Positions 1 to 6,928 of a stretch of DNA of 15,111 nt are shown in pieces. This stretch comes from Candidatus Zixiibacteriota bacterium (GTDB lineage Bacteria; Zixibacteria; MSB-5A5; GN15; FEB-12). Location of the stretch: the NCBI GenBank assembly GCA_022564135.1, contig JADFLZ010000016.1, positions 1-15,111 on the forward strand. The letters run 5' to 3'. The notes under the pieces were generated by a model, which was given only the letters and a program-made list of their open reading frames with translations, was not told where the DNA came from and did no database searches. Numbering within the stretch: the first letter of the stretch is position 1; each line of letters opens with the position of its first letter. The position numbers and the translations under genes were made by a program.

Positions 1-48
1 TAGTAAATTAAGTTAGAAGTCTGTATTCTAAATTAGAAGTAGGAAATT

Positions 49-306
49 ATGGAAATAGCAATTTTTGACCGTCCAAATATGAAAAAAAAGAAAGTAGGAA
101 TTTTTTATATTGAGGATGGAGTTGTGAAATTTAAGCATAAAGATGATAGTCCCCCTGTGTCGGATGAGGATTTTAATTTTTTATGGGGTAATTCTTATCT
201 TAGTCGAGTTACTAATAAATTGATAAGTAAGTCTAATCCAGAAGAATATCTAAAAGGTCTTTTAGATAGATTTGTGGGCAGGGTTTGGGCGGAAAAGGTA
301 GCTTAA
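49..306 (+). CDS. Small hypothetical protein, AT-rich orphan
   Basis: 85-residue ORF that I do not recognise. The start ATG has AGGA (41-44) four bases upstream, and in-frame stops lie just before it, so it does not extend leftward. The protein is mixed and charged: a lysine run at residues 12-15, then a beta-like stretch (KVGIFYIEDGVVKF), and a probable helix near the C-terminus (EEYLKGLLDRF). No signal peptide or membrane segment is visible. The coding sequence is clearly more AT-rich than the other genes of the window and is followed directly by hairpin repeats. It may therefore be an accessory or recently acquired gene, for example one half of a small two-gene module whose partner lies left of the window. 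That is inference only. It could also be a chance ORF. Confidence 0.5.
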   Translation: MEIAIFDRPNMKKKKVGIFYIEDGVVKFKHKDDSPPVSDEDFNFLWGNSYLSRVTNKLISKSNPEEYLKGLLDRFVGRVWAEKVA

Positions 307-310
307 AGCC

Positions 311-500
311 GGGTGCCCCACTGCTTGCAGTGGGTTCACAACTAATTACAAAATAGCCTTTAAATCACTACAGAATACTGCGCCCGGTGTTGATTACTAT
401 GACTAAAGAACAGTTACATCTCGCCAGGGTGGCCCACCATTTATGGTGGGATAAGATGCATTCACAAATTTACTCTCAAATCACTACAAAATGCTCCGCC
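311..500 (+). repeat. Two direct copies of a CCCAC-hairpin repeat unit
   Basis: Two units lie exactly 116 bp apart. Unit 1 has a perfect hairpin at 317-334 (CCCACTG, loop CTTG, CAGTGGG). Unit 2 has one at 433-450 (CCCACCAT, loop TT, ATGGTGGG). Both are preceded by GGGTG and followed by TTCACAA (335-341; 461-467). Each ends with a related 23-base tail beginning AAATCACTACA (362-384; 478-500), identical at 20 of 23 positions. The stems differ in sequence but stay paired. Neither hairpin has a T-run, so they do not look like terminators. Confidence 0.7.
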
Positions 501-631
501 TTACCGCTTTACAAGAAGCAACACTCATAGTCACGAATTGAGAACAAAATGAAAACGGTCATCAAAGACAGATTCACCACAAAATATATTATTAGAAACT
601 AAATATGACAAAACGAACCCATTTGTAGAAA

Positions 632-686
632 GGGCTGACCCTTCGACCCCTCGGCTACGCTCGGGACTAAGGCAGGCTCAGGGTGA
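632..686 (+). repeat. Dispersed repeat, CTTCGAC/CTCGGCTACG family, copy A
   Basis: Contains ACCCTTCGAC (638-647) and the 20-base core CTCGGCTACGCTCGGGACTA (650-669). The core is identical to 1276-1295, and the flank matches at 1258-1267. A third, shorter copy in inverse orientation lies at 14690-14713. Only the repetition is seen; function is unknown. Confidence 0.7.
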
Positions 687-701
687 CTATTCTATAAAGA
701 T

Positions 702-722
702 GGATTCCAGCTTTCGCTGGAA
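702..722 (+). repeat. GGATTCC hairpin repeat, copy 1
   Basis: GGATTCCAGC TTTC GCTGGAA contains a perfect 7-bp stem (TTCCAGC 705-711, GCTGGAA 716-722) with a 4-base loop. A related hairpin starting with the same ATGGATTCC lies at 10869-10892, where the stem sequence is changed but still paired. Confidence 0.55.
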
Positions 723-753
723 AGACAGATTGGCGGGAGTGACAAAGAAAAAT

Positions 754-803
754 GTCAGGACCATCATGAGTACGCAAGTATGCGAGGTTCTGACCTACAA
801 GAT
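754..803 (+). repeat. GTC...GAC inverted repeat, copy R1
   Basis: Outer stem GTCAGGACC (754-762) pairs with GGTTCTGAC (787-795) with one G-T wobble. The loop holds GAGTACG and an inner CGCA-AGTA-TGCG hairpin. The following CTACAAGA matches the sequence after copy R3 (near 2108). The element ends about five bases from the stop codon of the leftward ytfJ-like gene, so it would form a hairpin in that gene's 3' untranslated RNA. Confidence 0.6.
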
Positions 804-807
804 AGAA

Positions 808-1221
808 TTAATCGTCGTCCGAATCGCCGGAACTTGTATCGGAATCGTCAGACTTTGAACTAAACTGCTTAGCTACTTTGGAAATCTTGCTGGCGATGCC
901 GGGGATGGCGTCTATCAGAGATTCCCAGGAGCCTTTGGTAGCAGGTAACAGCGAAACGCCGTCGTCGTCCATTATAATAAAAGCTGCCGGCTCGATTCTG
1001 GCGCCGCCTCCACCGCCGCCGCCAAAACCTTCGCCGATTTTGTTACCTTCACCCTGTCCGCCGCCGGCGCCAAAACCGACCGATATTTTGACAATTGGAA
1101 TGACTGTCCGGCTGCCGATAGTAACCGGCTCACCGATAATTGTCTCTGATTTAGAGATTGCTTTGAGTTCTCCGACAACCGCCTTGAGAATTTCTACTAC
1201 GTTATTTGTTTTTTCAGCCAT
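808..1221 (-). CDS. YtfJ/GerW-like spore-protein family member
   Basis: 137-residue protein matching the YtfJ family in layout. An N-terminal helix (residues 5-22) leads into the strand region EPVTIGSRTVIPIVKISVGFG (31-51), then a glycine-rich tract (GAGGGQGEG 51-59; FGGGGGGGARIEP 66-78). Next comes the closing segment AAFIIMDDDGVSLLPA (79-94). The C-terminus is an acidic serine/aspartate tail after KISKVAKQFSSK. No signal peptide is present, so it is probably cytosolic. I chose the internal ATG at 1221 over one 36 bases upstream because AAAGGA precedes it and the extra 12 residues look non-native. In Bacillus, YtfJ (GerW) is needed for L-alanine-dependent spore germination, but homologues occur widely in non-spore-formers with unknown roles. 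Its upstream neighbour is a DUF2953 (YtfI-like) gene, the same pairing as in Bacillus. Confidence 0.85.
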   Translation of the reverse strand: MAEKTNNVVEILKAVVGELKAISKSETIIGEPVTIGSRTVIPIVKISVGFGAGGGQGEGNKIGEGFGGGGGGGARIEPAAFIIMDDDGVSLLPATKGSWESLIDAIPGIASKISKVAKQFSSKSDDSDTSSGDSDDD

Positions 1222-1256
1222 CCTATTTTCCTTTCGGCTCCAATTGTCAAAACCCA

Positions 1257-1295
1257 CACCCTTCGACTTCGCTCCCTCGGCTACGCTCGGGACTA
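1257..1295 (+). repeat. Dispersed repeat, CTTCGAC/CTCGGCTACG family, copy B
   Basis: Carries ACCCTTCGAC (1258-1267), an extra TTCGCTCC, then the 20-base core (1276-1295) identical to copy A. It runs straight into a partial GTC...GAC hairpin (1298-1317), making a composite repeat between the ytfJ-like and DUF2953 genes. Confidence 0.7.
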
Positions 1296-1297
1296 TA

Positions 1298-1325
1298 GTC
1301 AGGATGACGGTTCTGACCTGCTCAA
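1298..1325 (+). repeat. Partial GTC...GAC inverted repeat
   Basis: GTCAGGA (1298-1304) and TTCTGAC (1311-1317) pair with one wobble around a 6-base loop. They are followed by CTGCTCAAGAAT, resembling the CTACTCAAAAT after copy R2. It looks like a shortened member of the R1/R2/R3 family joined to dispersed copy B. It ends 11 bases from the stop codon of the leftward DUF2953 gene. Confidence 0.45.
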
Positions 1326-1336
1326 GAATTATATTC

Positions 1337-1978
1337 TCAAGATTGAGCCTTCTTTGTTCCTATCGCCAATTTCAGCAACTCTCTTAAGGGGAGCTGCCAG
1401 AGCATTATCATAGTCTTAAAAAGCAGCCTGTAAAGAGGGATTGAGACGCTTATCCTGAGCTGCCCCTGAAAAGACAGGCCGTTCCAGTCGGGGATATACT
1501 TAAACCGTCCGGCAATTGCCGGTATTCCGGCCAGAGTTGCCTGATAAAAGCCAAAAGCGGCGCCGGTAATATGCGGCGGGCCGAATCCGGCATTTATCTC
1601 GCCGTCAAATTCTTCAATAGCTGCGCTTTTCAATATAGAATAAGTGTAATTAGAGAGTGCTTTTAGTGTAGCAGGAACAATTGCCAGAAGTTTTTTCAAA
1701 GATCGCTGCCGCCCCGGTCTAATTATATTCGAAATCTTAGCTATTTTTTTAACTGAATTTTTTAAAAGTTTTTCAACAGAAATAGATTTTACTGTTCGTC
1801 CTGCAAAAATAATAGATTGGGTTTTGCCAGTAATATCAATTCTAATTCCGGTTCTGCCCAATCCTGCAAAAAGAGTTTTGACATTGGGGTAGAGGTCGAG
1901 CTTTACTCTCAGGCGAATAAGAGTGGCCAGAGCCAGCATGAAAAACGCTGCTGATAAAAAAATAACGAAATTTGACAT
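1337..1978 (-). CDS. DUF2953 (YtfI-like) membrane-anchored protein
   Basis: 213 residues. An N-terminal hydrophobic segment (about residues 3-20) is followed by basic and amphipathic sequence. A glycine-containing motif GFGPPHITGAAFG (131-143) then leads into GIPAIAGRFKYIPDW and a C-terminal beta/helix region (QGQLRISVSIPLYRLL). This pattern (short anchor, central basic linker, then a Gly-rich G-x-G-x-x-x-x-T-G segment and a proline-containing 'P.F' turn) is what I know of DUF2953, the family of Bacillus YtfI. The adjacent downstream YtfJ-like gene supports that call. TAGGA sits just before the ATG. The function is not established. The central region (about 65-120) is rich in lysine and leucine and probably helical. 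The gene lies 115 bp from the ytfJ-like start; the gap is occupied by repeats. Confidence 0.65.
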   Translation of the reverse strand: MSNFVIFLSAAFFMLALATLIRLRVKLDLYPNVKTLFAGLGRTGIRIDITGKTQSIIFAGRTVKSISVEKLLKNSVKKIAKISNIIRPGRQRSLKKLLAIVPATLKALSNYTYSILKSAAIEEFDGEINAGFGPPHITGAAFGFYQATLAGIPAIAGRFKYIPDWNGLSFQGQLRISVSIPLYRLLFKTMIMLWQLPLRELLKLAIGTKKAQS

Positions 1979-2006
1979 TTCCTAAATTACACCTGCTCAA
2001 TTCTTT

Positions 2007-2142
2007 GTCGAAACCATTCCGAGTACGTGAGGTTTCGACCTACTCAAAATACTGTCGGACCAGGGGGCGTCCATCGGCTAAATTGTCAGGACAATAAATG
2101 TCCTGACCTACAAGAACTGTCGGACGGGGACGTCCAACAGCA
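2007..2142 (+). repeat. Tandem composite inverted repeats R2 and R3
   Basis: R2: GTCGAAACC (2007-2015) and GGTTTCGAC (2031-2039) form a perfect 9-bp stem; the loop contains GAGTACG as in R1. R3: GTCAGGACA (2085-2093) and TGTCCTGAC (2099-2107) form a perfect 9-bp stem with loop ATAAA. Each is followed by CTAC, an A-rich step, then ACTGTCGGAC (2051-2060; 2116-2125) and a G-run plus CGTCC. The pair is therefore a duplicated composite unit of roughly 65 bp. It fills the gap between the DUF885 stop codon and the DUF2953 gene. Confidence 0.7.
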
Positions 2143-2158
2143 CATCAAGTATCTCTGT

Positions 2159-3877
2159 TCAATTCTTTTTTAAGTCCAGCACCTGCCACATCAAAGCCGG
2201 AGCGATAGAACCTTCCGCCAGCAGAGCATCGTGAAACTTGCGCAGCGAAAAGTTGTCACCTTCTTTTTTCATCATGGCCAGGCGAAGTTTCAGTATCTCC
2301 CGTTTACCCATCAGGTACGACATTTGATAGGTAGGCGAAACAGTATACCGGCGCACTTCAGTTTGGATGTACTTCTTTTCCGACTCAGTCTCAAGCTCCA
2401 GTACTTCAATCATCCAGTCTACACATTCATTATAGGACATCCGGCCGGTATGTAAGCTAATATCGGCAATAATACGTGCCGCTCTGAATCTTATACCACC
2501 GAGTACCGCCAGCCACTGAGCGGCGTTTTCCTGGCCGAACAGGCCTTCTTCGTACATCATTTGTTCACAGTACAAAGCCCAGCCTTCGATCATCATGATA
2601 TTAAACTGCGTTTTGCGCAGCGGGTCATCGTTCATCCTGGCCAGCTGAAGCTGCAGATGATGGCCGGGGAAAGCTTCGTGCACAACCGAGCCCTTAAATC
2701 CCCGGCGGTGAACATATTGGTAGCGTCCTGATAAAAATCCGGGGTCATCTATATTTGGAATCGGACGGACATAAAAATATCCGTGCTGCGCTGTGTCAAA
2801 CGGCCCGGCCGGCTGATATGAGATACCGGCATGCATCGACCGCAAAAATGCAGGCGTTTCAAGAACTGTTACCTGACCGATATCTTCGGGCACCGATACG
2901 ATTCGATTTTCTTCGCAGAACAGCCTGACCTGATTCGTTTCCCAGTTGTAATAATCCAAAATATCAGAACTGGCGAATGTGGCCGGTACAAAAACTGAGT
3001 GATTGCCGGACTGGTGGTTTGATTCGACATAGCCGGCATACTGCCGGTAATTATCCTGGGCTTGTTTAAGAAGTGTCTGGCCGATTTTGAGTAGCGAGTC
3101 GGAATCATAATTCAGAAAATATTCATTTTTTAATTTATAGTCAAAATTATTTTTACCGATTGCAAATGATTTGTCGCTGCCTGCTGTCATAGTCGACAGG
3201 AAGTTCATAAAATCGTTCATTGCTTCGCGTGCCCGGGTAGAGTATTTCATCAGCTGATCGGCTCGTTCGGGATGCTGTTTGGAAATATCACCAGCAACGT
3301 CTTTATAAAAGCTAATGCCGTCTTCGAGCGATTTTATGGCAGCATCGATATAAATTTGCGGCGGTTTTTTTAAGTTTTTTCTGGCTGTTGCAAAAAGTTT
3401 AGGCACCGCCCGCATGCGGACCAATATCGTGGCGATCTTTTCAGACATAGGCGCGTGCGGTGACAGCACCAGAAAATAAAGGCCGTTGACTGCTTCATCG
3501 ACATAAAGCTGCGGCGACTTTTTATGCCAGCGGATTTTCTTTAAATCCTGCAAAGCAATATCAACATTTGATTTGAGAAGTTTGTAATTAATTTTGTTAT
3601 GGGCCGACAGCTTGGCGCCGCGGTACTTGTAGAGCTTTTTTTCAAAACGATTAAGCTTGTCAATCATTTTTTTAACCGACGATGACGAGTAATCCGTAAA
3701 GCGGTGGTCATAAGAATGAATGCCCATCTCGGTTGAGCGAACCGGATAAAATGACTGCAGCTCTTCCATTATCTGATTTGATAATACTTGAAATGCATCT
3801 GCGAGTGAAATCGCCGGTGTCAGCAGTATCAGGGAAATATAGAATACTACTAGTTTAACATTGAACGTCTTTATCAT
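2159..3877 (-). CDS. Secreted DUF885 family metallopeptidase-like protein
   Basis: 572 residues from the chosen start, typical for DUF885. A Sec signal peptide is evident: lysines at 3 and 8, a hydrophobic core to about residue 22, likely cleavage after SLA (residue 26). The mature protein is therefore periplasmic or extracytoplasmic. Two family signatures are present. HEAFPGHH (400-407) supplies the H-E-x4-H pair of zinc-ligand type, and IEGWALYCE (430-438) supplies the downstream glutamate. The N-terminal half is helical and charged, as in relatives. DUF885 proteins are regarded as zinc-dependent carboxypeptidase/dipeptidyl-peptidase-like enzymes; the substrate is unknown. The start at 3877 is preferred over one 18 bases upstream because GGAGGA (3881-3886) lies in front of it. 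The rlmD-like gene ends 35 bp upstream, so the two are probably co-transcribed. Confidence 0.88.
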   Translation of the reverse strand: MIKTFNVKLVVFYISLILLTPAISLADAFQVLSNQIMEELQSFYPVRSTEMGIHSYDHRFTDYSSSSVKKMIDKLNRFEKKLYKYRGAKLSAHNKINYKLLKSNVDIALQDLKKIRWHKKSPQLYVDEAVNGLYFLVLSPHAPMSEKIATILVRMRAVPKLFATARKNLKKPPQIYIDAAIKSLEDGISFYKDVAGDISKQHPERADQLMKYSTRAREAMNDFMNFLSTMTAGSDKSFAIGKNNFDYKLKNEYFLNYDSDSLLKIGQTLLKQAQDNYRQYAGYVESNHQSGNHSVFVPATFASSDILDYYNWETNQVRLFCEENRIVSVPEDIGQVTVLETPAFLRSMHAGISYQPAGPFDTAQHGYFYVRPIPNIDDPGFLSGRYQYVHRRGFKGSVVHEAFPGHHLQLQLARMNDDPLRKTQFNIMMIEGWALYCEQMMYEEGLFGQENAAQWLAVLGGIRFRAARIIADISLHTGRMSYNECVDWMIEVLELETESEKKYIQTEVRRYTVSPTYQMSYLMGKREILKLRLAMMKKEGDNFSLRKFHDALLAEGSIAPALMWQVLDLKKN

Positions 3878-3880
3878 TCT

Positions 3881-3886
3881 TCCTCC
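3881..3886 (-). promoter_or_regulatory. Strong ribosome binding site setting the DUF885 start
   Basis: On the minus strand GGAGGA is followed by AGA and then the ATG at 3877. It lies inside the longer reading frame that starts at 3895, which argues that translation begins at 3877. Most other genes here have weak or no such signal, so this one stands out. Confidence 0.7.
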
Positions 3887-3912
3887 ATGAAGCATGTTTT
3901 AGTAACTATCGT

Positions 3913-5271
3913 CTAAGCTGAAAGTTCCTGTTTGGTAAACAGCGCTGCCATTTCGATATGTCTGGTGTGAGGAAACATATCTACCGGCTGCACTTCGGGC
4001 AAATTATAACCGGCCTCAACTATCTCTTTGGCATCGCGGGCAAATGTCGATGGATTGCAGGAAATATACAAAATCTTTTCTGGCAGCAGGCTTATCATCT
4101 GTTTTAAGGCTTTAGGGTGCATGCCGGCTCTGGGCGGGTCGGTTATGACCACGTCGAATTCTGTCTGGTTATTCTTTAAGAAATCTTTACTGTCACTCAA
4201 AATAAATTCAACATTCGTGCAGTTATTTATTTCGGCATTCTCTTTAGCTGCCGTGATGGCATCAGCAACTAATTCCACTCCGGTTACTTCGGCAACTTTC
4301 GGAGCCACACAGATAGATATCGCCCCGGTGCCGCAGTATAAATCGAGTACTTTTTCAGTTCCGGTCGGCTTGAGCATATCAAAAGCAATCTGGTAAAGTT
4401 TTTCGGCCTGCAGAGTATTGGTCTGGAAAAACGAATTGGAACTTATCTTAAATGAATATCCCATCAGTTTTTCTGTAATAAAGCCGTCACCATAAAGTAC
4501 AGTTTCTTTTTCACCTACTGCGATATTTGCTTTTTGTCCGTTTTCGTTATGCACGATAGTCGTTATTTCCGGAAAGGCAGCTGTCATCTTATCTGTCAAC
4601 TCTTCTTGAGACGGAAACTCGCCTGAATTTGTTACAATGTTTATCATCAGTTCGTTGCTGTTTTTTGCATCTCTTATAACCAGAAATCGCATATAGCCTG
4701 TGTGTTCATCAATGTCATAAACCGGAATCTCATTTTTTCTGACATACTCCCGCAGCCAGCCGACAATCCTGCCGTATCTTTCAGATGGCAGATGGCATTC
4801 CTCTAAGTCAAATATATCGGCATACTGGCCCCGGCGGTGAAGCCCCAAAGTGAAGCCAAATTCGGGGTGTCTGTTAAACGAAAACTCCATTTTATTGCGG
4901 TAGCCGAACTGCTCGACTGAGCCAATAATATCTCTCACAATCACATTTTCGAGTCCGCCGATTCTTTCAATACAGCCTGCTACGTGTGTTTTTTTGATCT
5001 CAAGCTGCTTTTGATAGCGTAAATCCTGCCAGCTGCAGCCTCCGCAATGGTCAAAATGACGGCAGATAGCCTCAATACGCTCATCGGATTTTTCCAGTAT
5101 TTCCAGCACGATAGCTTCATCAAAGCGGCGTTTGGAGCGGACTATTTTGGCTCTGACAGTTTCTCCGGTCAGGCCGCCATTTAAGAAAACAATTTTGCCA
5201 CTATCAGTTTTGGCCACAGCTTTGCCGTCGAAAGCCAGGTCGATAATTTTCAGTTCTACGATTTTACTCAT
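3913..5271 (-). CDS. rlmD: 23S rRNA (uracil-5-)-methyltransferase, RlmD/RumA type
   Basis: 452 residues. An N-terminal TRAM RNA-binding domain (about 1-60) is followed by an iron-sulfur cluster motif C70-x5-C76-G-G-C79, with the fourth cysteine C159. The SAM-binding motif is VLDLYCGTGAISI (308-320) and ITDPPRAGMH (376-385) follows. The catalytic cysteine is C405 in YISCNPSTFARD, and the proton-abstracting glutamate is E440 in HTRHIEMAAL. All residues expected for an active SAM-dependent m5U methyltransferase are present. The family methylates U1939 and/or U747 of 23S rRNA (E. coli numbering); sequence alone does not separate RlmD from dual-specificity RlmCD. Its ATG overlaps the stop of the upstream cation-efflux gene (ATGA, 4 bp), implying translational coupling. 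Confidence 0.93.
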   Translation of the reverse strand: MSKIVELKIIDLAFDGKAVAKTDSGKIVFLNGGLTGETVRAKIVRSKRRFDEAIVLEILEKSDERIEAICRHFDHCGGCSWQDLRYQKQLEIKKTHVAGCIERIGGLENVIVRDIIGSVEQFGYRNKMEFSFNRHPEFGFTLGLHRRGQYADIFDLEECHLPSERYGRIVGWLREYVRKNEIPVYDIDEHTGYMRFLVIRDAKNSNELMINIVTNSGEFPSQEELTDKMTAAFPEITTIVHNENGQKANIAVGEKETVLYGDGFITEKLMGYSFKISSNSFFQTNTLQAEKLYQIAFDMLKPTGTEKVLDLYCGTGAISICVAPKVAEVTGVELVADAITAAKENAEINNCTNVEFILSDSKDFLKNNQTEFDVVITDPPRAGMHPKALKQMISLLPEKILYISCNPSTFARDAKEIVEAGYNLPEVQPVDMFPHTRHIEMAALFTKQELSA

Positions 5272-6194
5272 CCGATACTGCTCTGTCCCAGTTTACTGCC
5301 GTGGTCATGCGCATTAGCACAGCCCTGACCTTCTATTTCCAGCTGGAAAGTGCCGTGGCCTATGTTAAATTTGCTGCGGAGCATTTGATTTATTTGCTTG
5401 ATGAGAACAGAACCCTCAAGATAATCATCACGGCTCAAATAGAGGTGGCAGGAGAGCGCTGTTTCGCTGGAAGAAAGCGACCAGATGTGAAGGTCGTGTA
5501 CTTCTCTTACCAGTGCCATATCGGAAATAGAACCAAGTACCTCGTCATAATCTATCCCGGCCGGTACAGATTCCATAAAAATCAAAAGGGCTTCTTTTAT
5601 GACTAAGTAGGACGAATAGAGTATCATCACCCCTATTAGAAATGCCAGAATAGTATCCAGAATGAACCAGCCGGTTAAAATGATGACGACACCGCCTATG
5701 ACAACCGCCGCCGATGACAAAGCATCGTAGAACATGTGCAAAAAAGCGGCTTTCAAATTCAGTGATTTGTCTTTTTCCGAATGCAAAAACCAGATAGAAA
5801 GCAGATTACCCAAAAGACCTATGACTGCCACTGTTAAGAAAATAACGGGATTAGTGATTGGCTGCGGATTTGAAAATCTGTTAAATGCTTCTCCGAAAAT
5901 AAAAAACGCTATCACAACCAGCGACACGGCTGAAACAAAAGCAGTCATGACTTCGATACGCTGGAAGCCATAGGTCGATTTTTTGGTGGCAGGCAGCTCG
6001 GCGCCTTTAACACCCAGCCAGGCTAAAGCCAAGGCGGCCACATCGGCCAGGTTATGCACTGCGTCCGCAATTAAAGCCAGTGAGCCGCTGATAATGCCAC
6101 CGACAAATTCTGCGGCGGTTATCAGGGCATTAAACAGAATGGCCCAGAAGAGTTTGTTTCTGGAGACGGTCGTATCAATCTTCAGTTGAACCAT
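5268..6194 (-). CDS. Cation diffusion facilitator, Zn-type (CzcD/ZitB-like)
   Basis: 308 residues with six predicted membrane helices in about residues 15-205, then a cytoplasmic ferredoxin-like domain. The transport-site pairs are visible: H47-x3-D51 in ADAVHNLAD (TM2) and H153-x3-D157 in HMFYDALSS (TM5). The HD-HD combination is typical of zinc-transporting members, which exchange Zn2+ (or Cd2+, Co2+) for H+ across the inner membrane. The C-terminal domain has the usual HDLHIWSL (233-240) and closes with a short CANAHDHG tail that could bind metal. No ribosome binding site is clear at the ATG. The last codon overlaps the rlmD start. Export of excess zinc is the likely role; the coupling to an rRNA methyltransferase has no obvious functional reason. 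Confidence 0.92.
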   Translation of the reverse strand: MVQLKIDTTVSRNKLFWAILFNALITAAEFVGGIISGSLALIADAVHNLADVAALALAWLGVKGAELPATKKSTYGFQRIEVMTAFVSAVSLVVIAFFIFGEAFNRFSNPQPITNPVIFLTVAVIGLLGNLLSIWFLHSEKDKSLNLKAAFLHMFYDALSSAAVVIGGVVIILTGWFILDTILAFLIGVMILYSSYLVIKEALLIFMESVPAGIDYDEVLGSISDMALVREVHDLHIWSLSSSETALSCHLYLSRDDYLEGSVLIKQINQMLRSKFNIGHGTFQLEIEGQGCANAHDHGSKLGQSSIG

Positions 6195-6259
6195 GATAAT
6201 AATTTACAATAGTAATAGAGGGATTACAATTCAGATTTATAGCTTTGCTCTATAATTTA

Positions 6260-6919
6260 TCAAAGCAGCCTGAGCGTCATAAATCCGCCGATTAGCAGCA
6301 CCACAAAGGCCAGCGCCAGCCAGTTAAAATATTTGTCGATGAATTCCTGAATTTTATTTCCGAACTTTTTATACAATAAGCCAATCAAACCGGCTACCAG
6401 AAAAAATCTTAAAGAGCGGCTTATGACCGAAGCCACTACAAACGGCAGAAAGGGCATATCAAAAAAGCCTGCCGAGATTGTAAAGACTTTGTAAGGAATC
6501 GGCGTAAATCCGGCAATGCCAACCGCCCAGGGGCCGACTTTCATGCCGAACATCTCTTTATCCTTAAACCAGTAGCGGGCCAGCTCCAAGAGTGCTTCCG
6601 GCTCGGTGCCGGATATCGAGGCGGTAAAGGCGAGAAATTTTTCGCCAATCAAATCAAAGGCAAACTGCCCGATCAAATAGCCTAAAATACCACCGACGAT
6701 TGAACCAACCGAGCAGATGAGTGCGAAACGTTTCCATTTTTTATATGCCCCCAGACATAGCGCGATCAAAAGAACATCGGGCGCTATTGGAAAAAACGAG
6801 GCTTCGGCCATCGACAGCAAAAACAGAGCAGGCAGACTATAACGCGAATTGCTCCAGCCTAAAACCCAGTCATAAAGCCAGCGTGTTAAGCGAAGCGGCG
6901 CTGTCAGAAATTTTATCAT
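6260..6919 (-). CDS. YqaA family (DedA/SNARE-associated) membrane protein
   Basis: 219 residues with several hydrophobic helices. DedA/YqaA hallmarks are present: an acidic residue in the first re-entrant region (MAEASFFPIAPDVLL, 37-51), the signature GFTPIPYKVFTISAGFF (137-153), and the arginine-bearing SRSLRFFLVAG (167-177). YqaA proteins belong to the DedA superfamily, linked to proton-motive-force homeostasis and, for some members, lipid-carrier or phospholipid flipping. The exact substrate cannot be read here. The gene starts 9 bp after the htpX stop codon, so the two form an operon. That fits an envelope-maintenance role, though this is inference. The stretch 6195-6259 downstream holds no gene. 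Confidence 0.88.
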   Translation of the reverse strand: MIKFLTAPLRLTRWLYDWVLGWSNSRYSLPALFLLSMAEASFFPIAPDVLLIALCLGAYKKWKRFALICSVGSIVGGILGYLIGQFAFDLIGEKFLAFTASISGTEPEALLELARYWFKDKEMFGMKVGPWAVGIAGFTPIPYKVFTISAGFFDMPFLPFVVASVISRSLRFFLVAGLIGLLYKKFGNKIQEFIDKYFNWLALAFVVLLIGGFMTLRLL

Positions 6920-6928
6920 ATAATATTG

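Larger units (their letters stand above)
307..807. other. Gene-free 500-bp repeat-rich interval
   Basis: No convincing coding sequence lies here on either strand. In order it holds the two CCCAC-hairpin units (311-500), about 130 bases of AT-rich sequence without recognisable structure (501-630), a CTTCGAC/CTCGGCTACG repeat (632-686), a GGATTCC hairpin (702-722) and a GTC-type inverted repeat (754-803) that ends next to the ytfJ-like stop codon. Confidence 0.65.

Noticed and set aside
317..450. The two CCCAC hairpins as rho-independent terminators of the first ORF
   Set aside because: Neither is followed by a T-run, and both are parts of a longer repeated unit with a conserved tail.
307..807. 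CRISPR array in the repeat-rich left region
   Set aside because: The repeats are few, differ in sequence and spacing, lie in several families, and no cas gene is present.
878..1387. Proline-rich plus-strand frame opposite the ytfJ-like gene
   Set aside because: The proline runs are the antisense of the glycine-rich tract of the real gene, and the frame continues through intergenic repeats.
4028..4396. Plus-strand frame inside rlmD
   Set aside because: The minus-strand gene has every catalytic motif of its family across this stretch; the plus frame has none.
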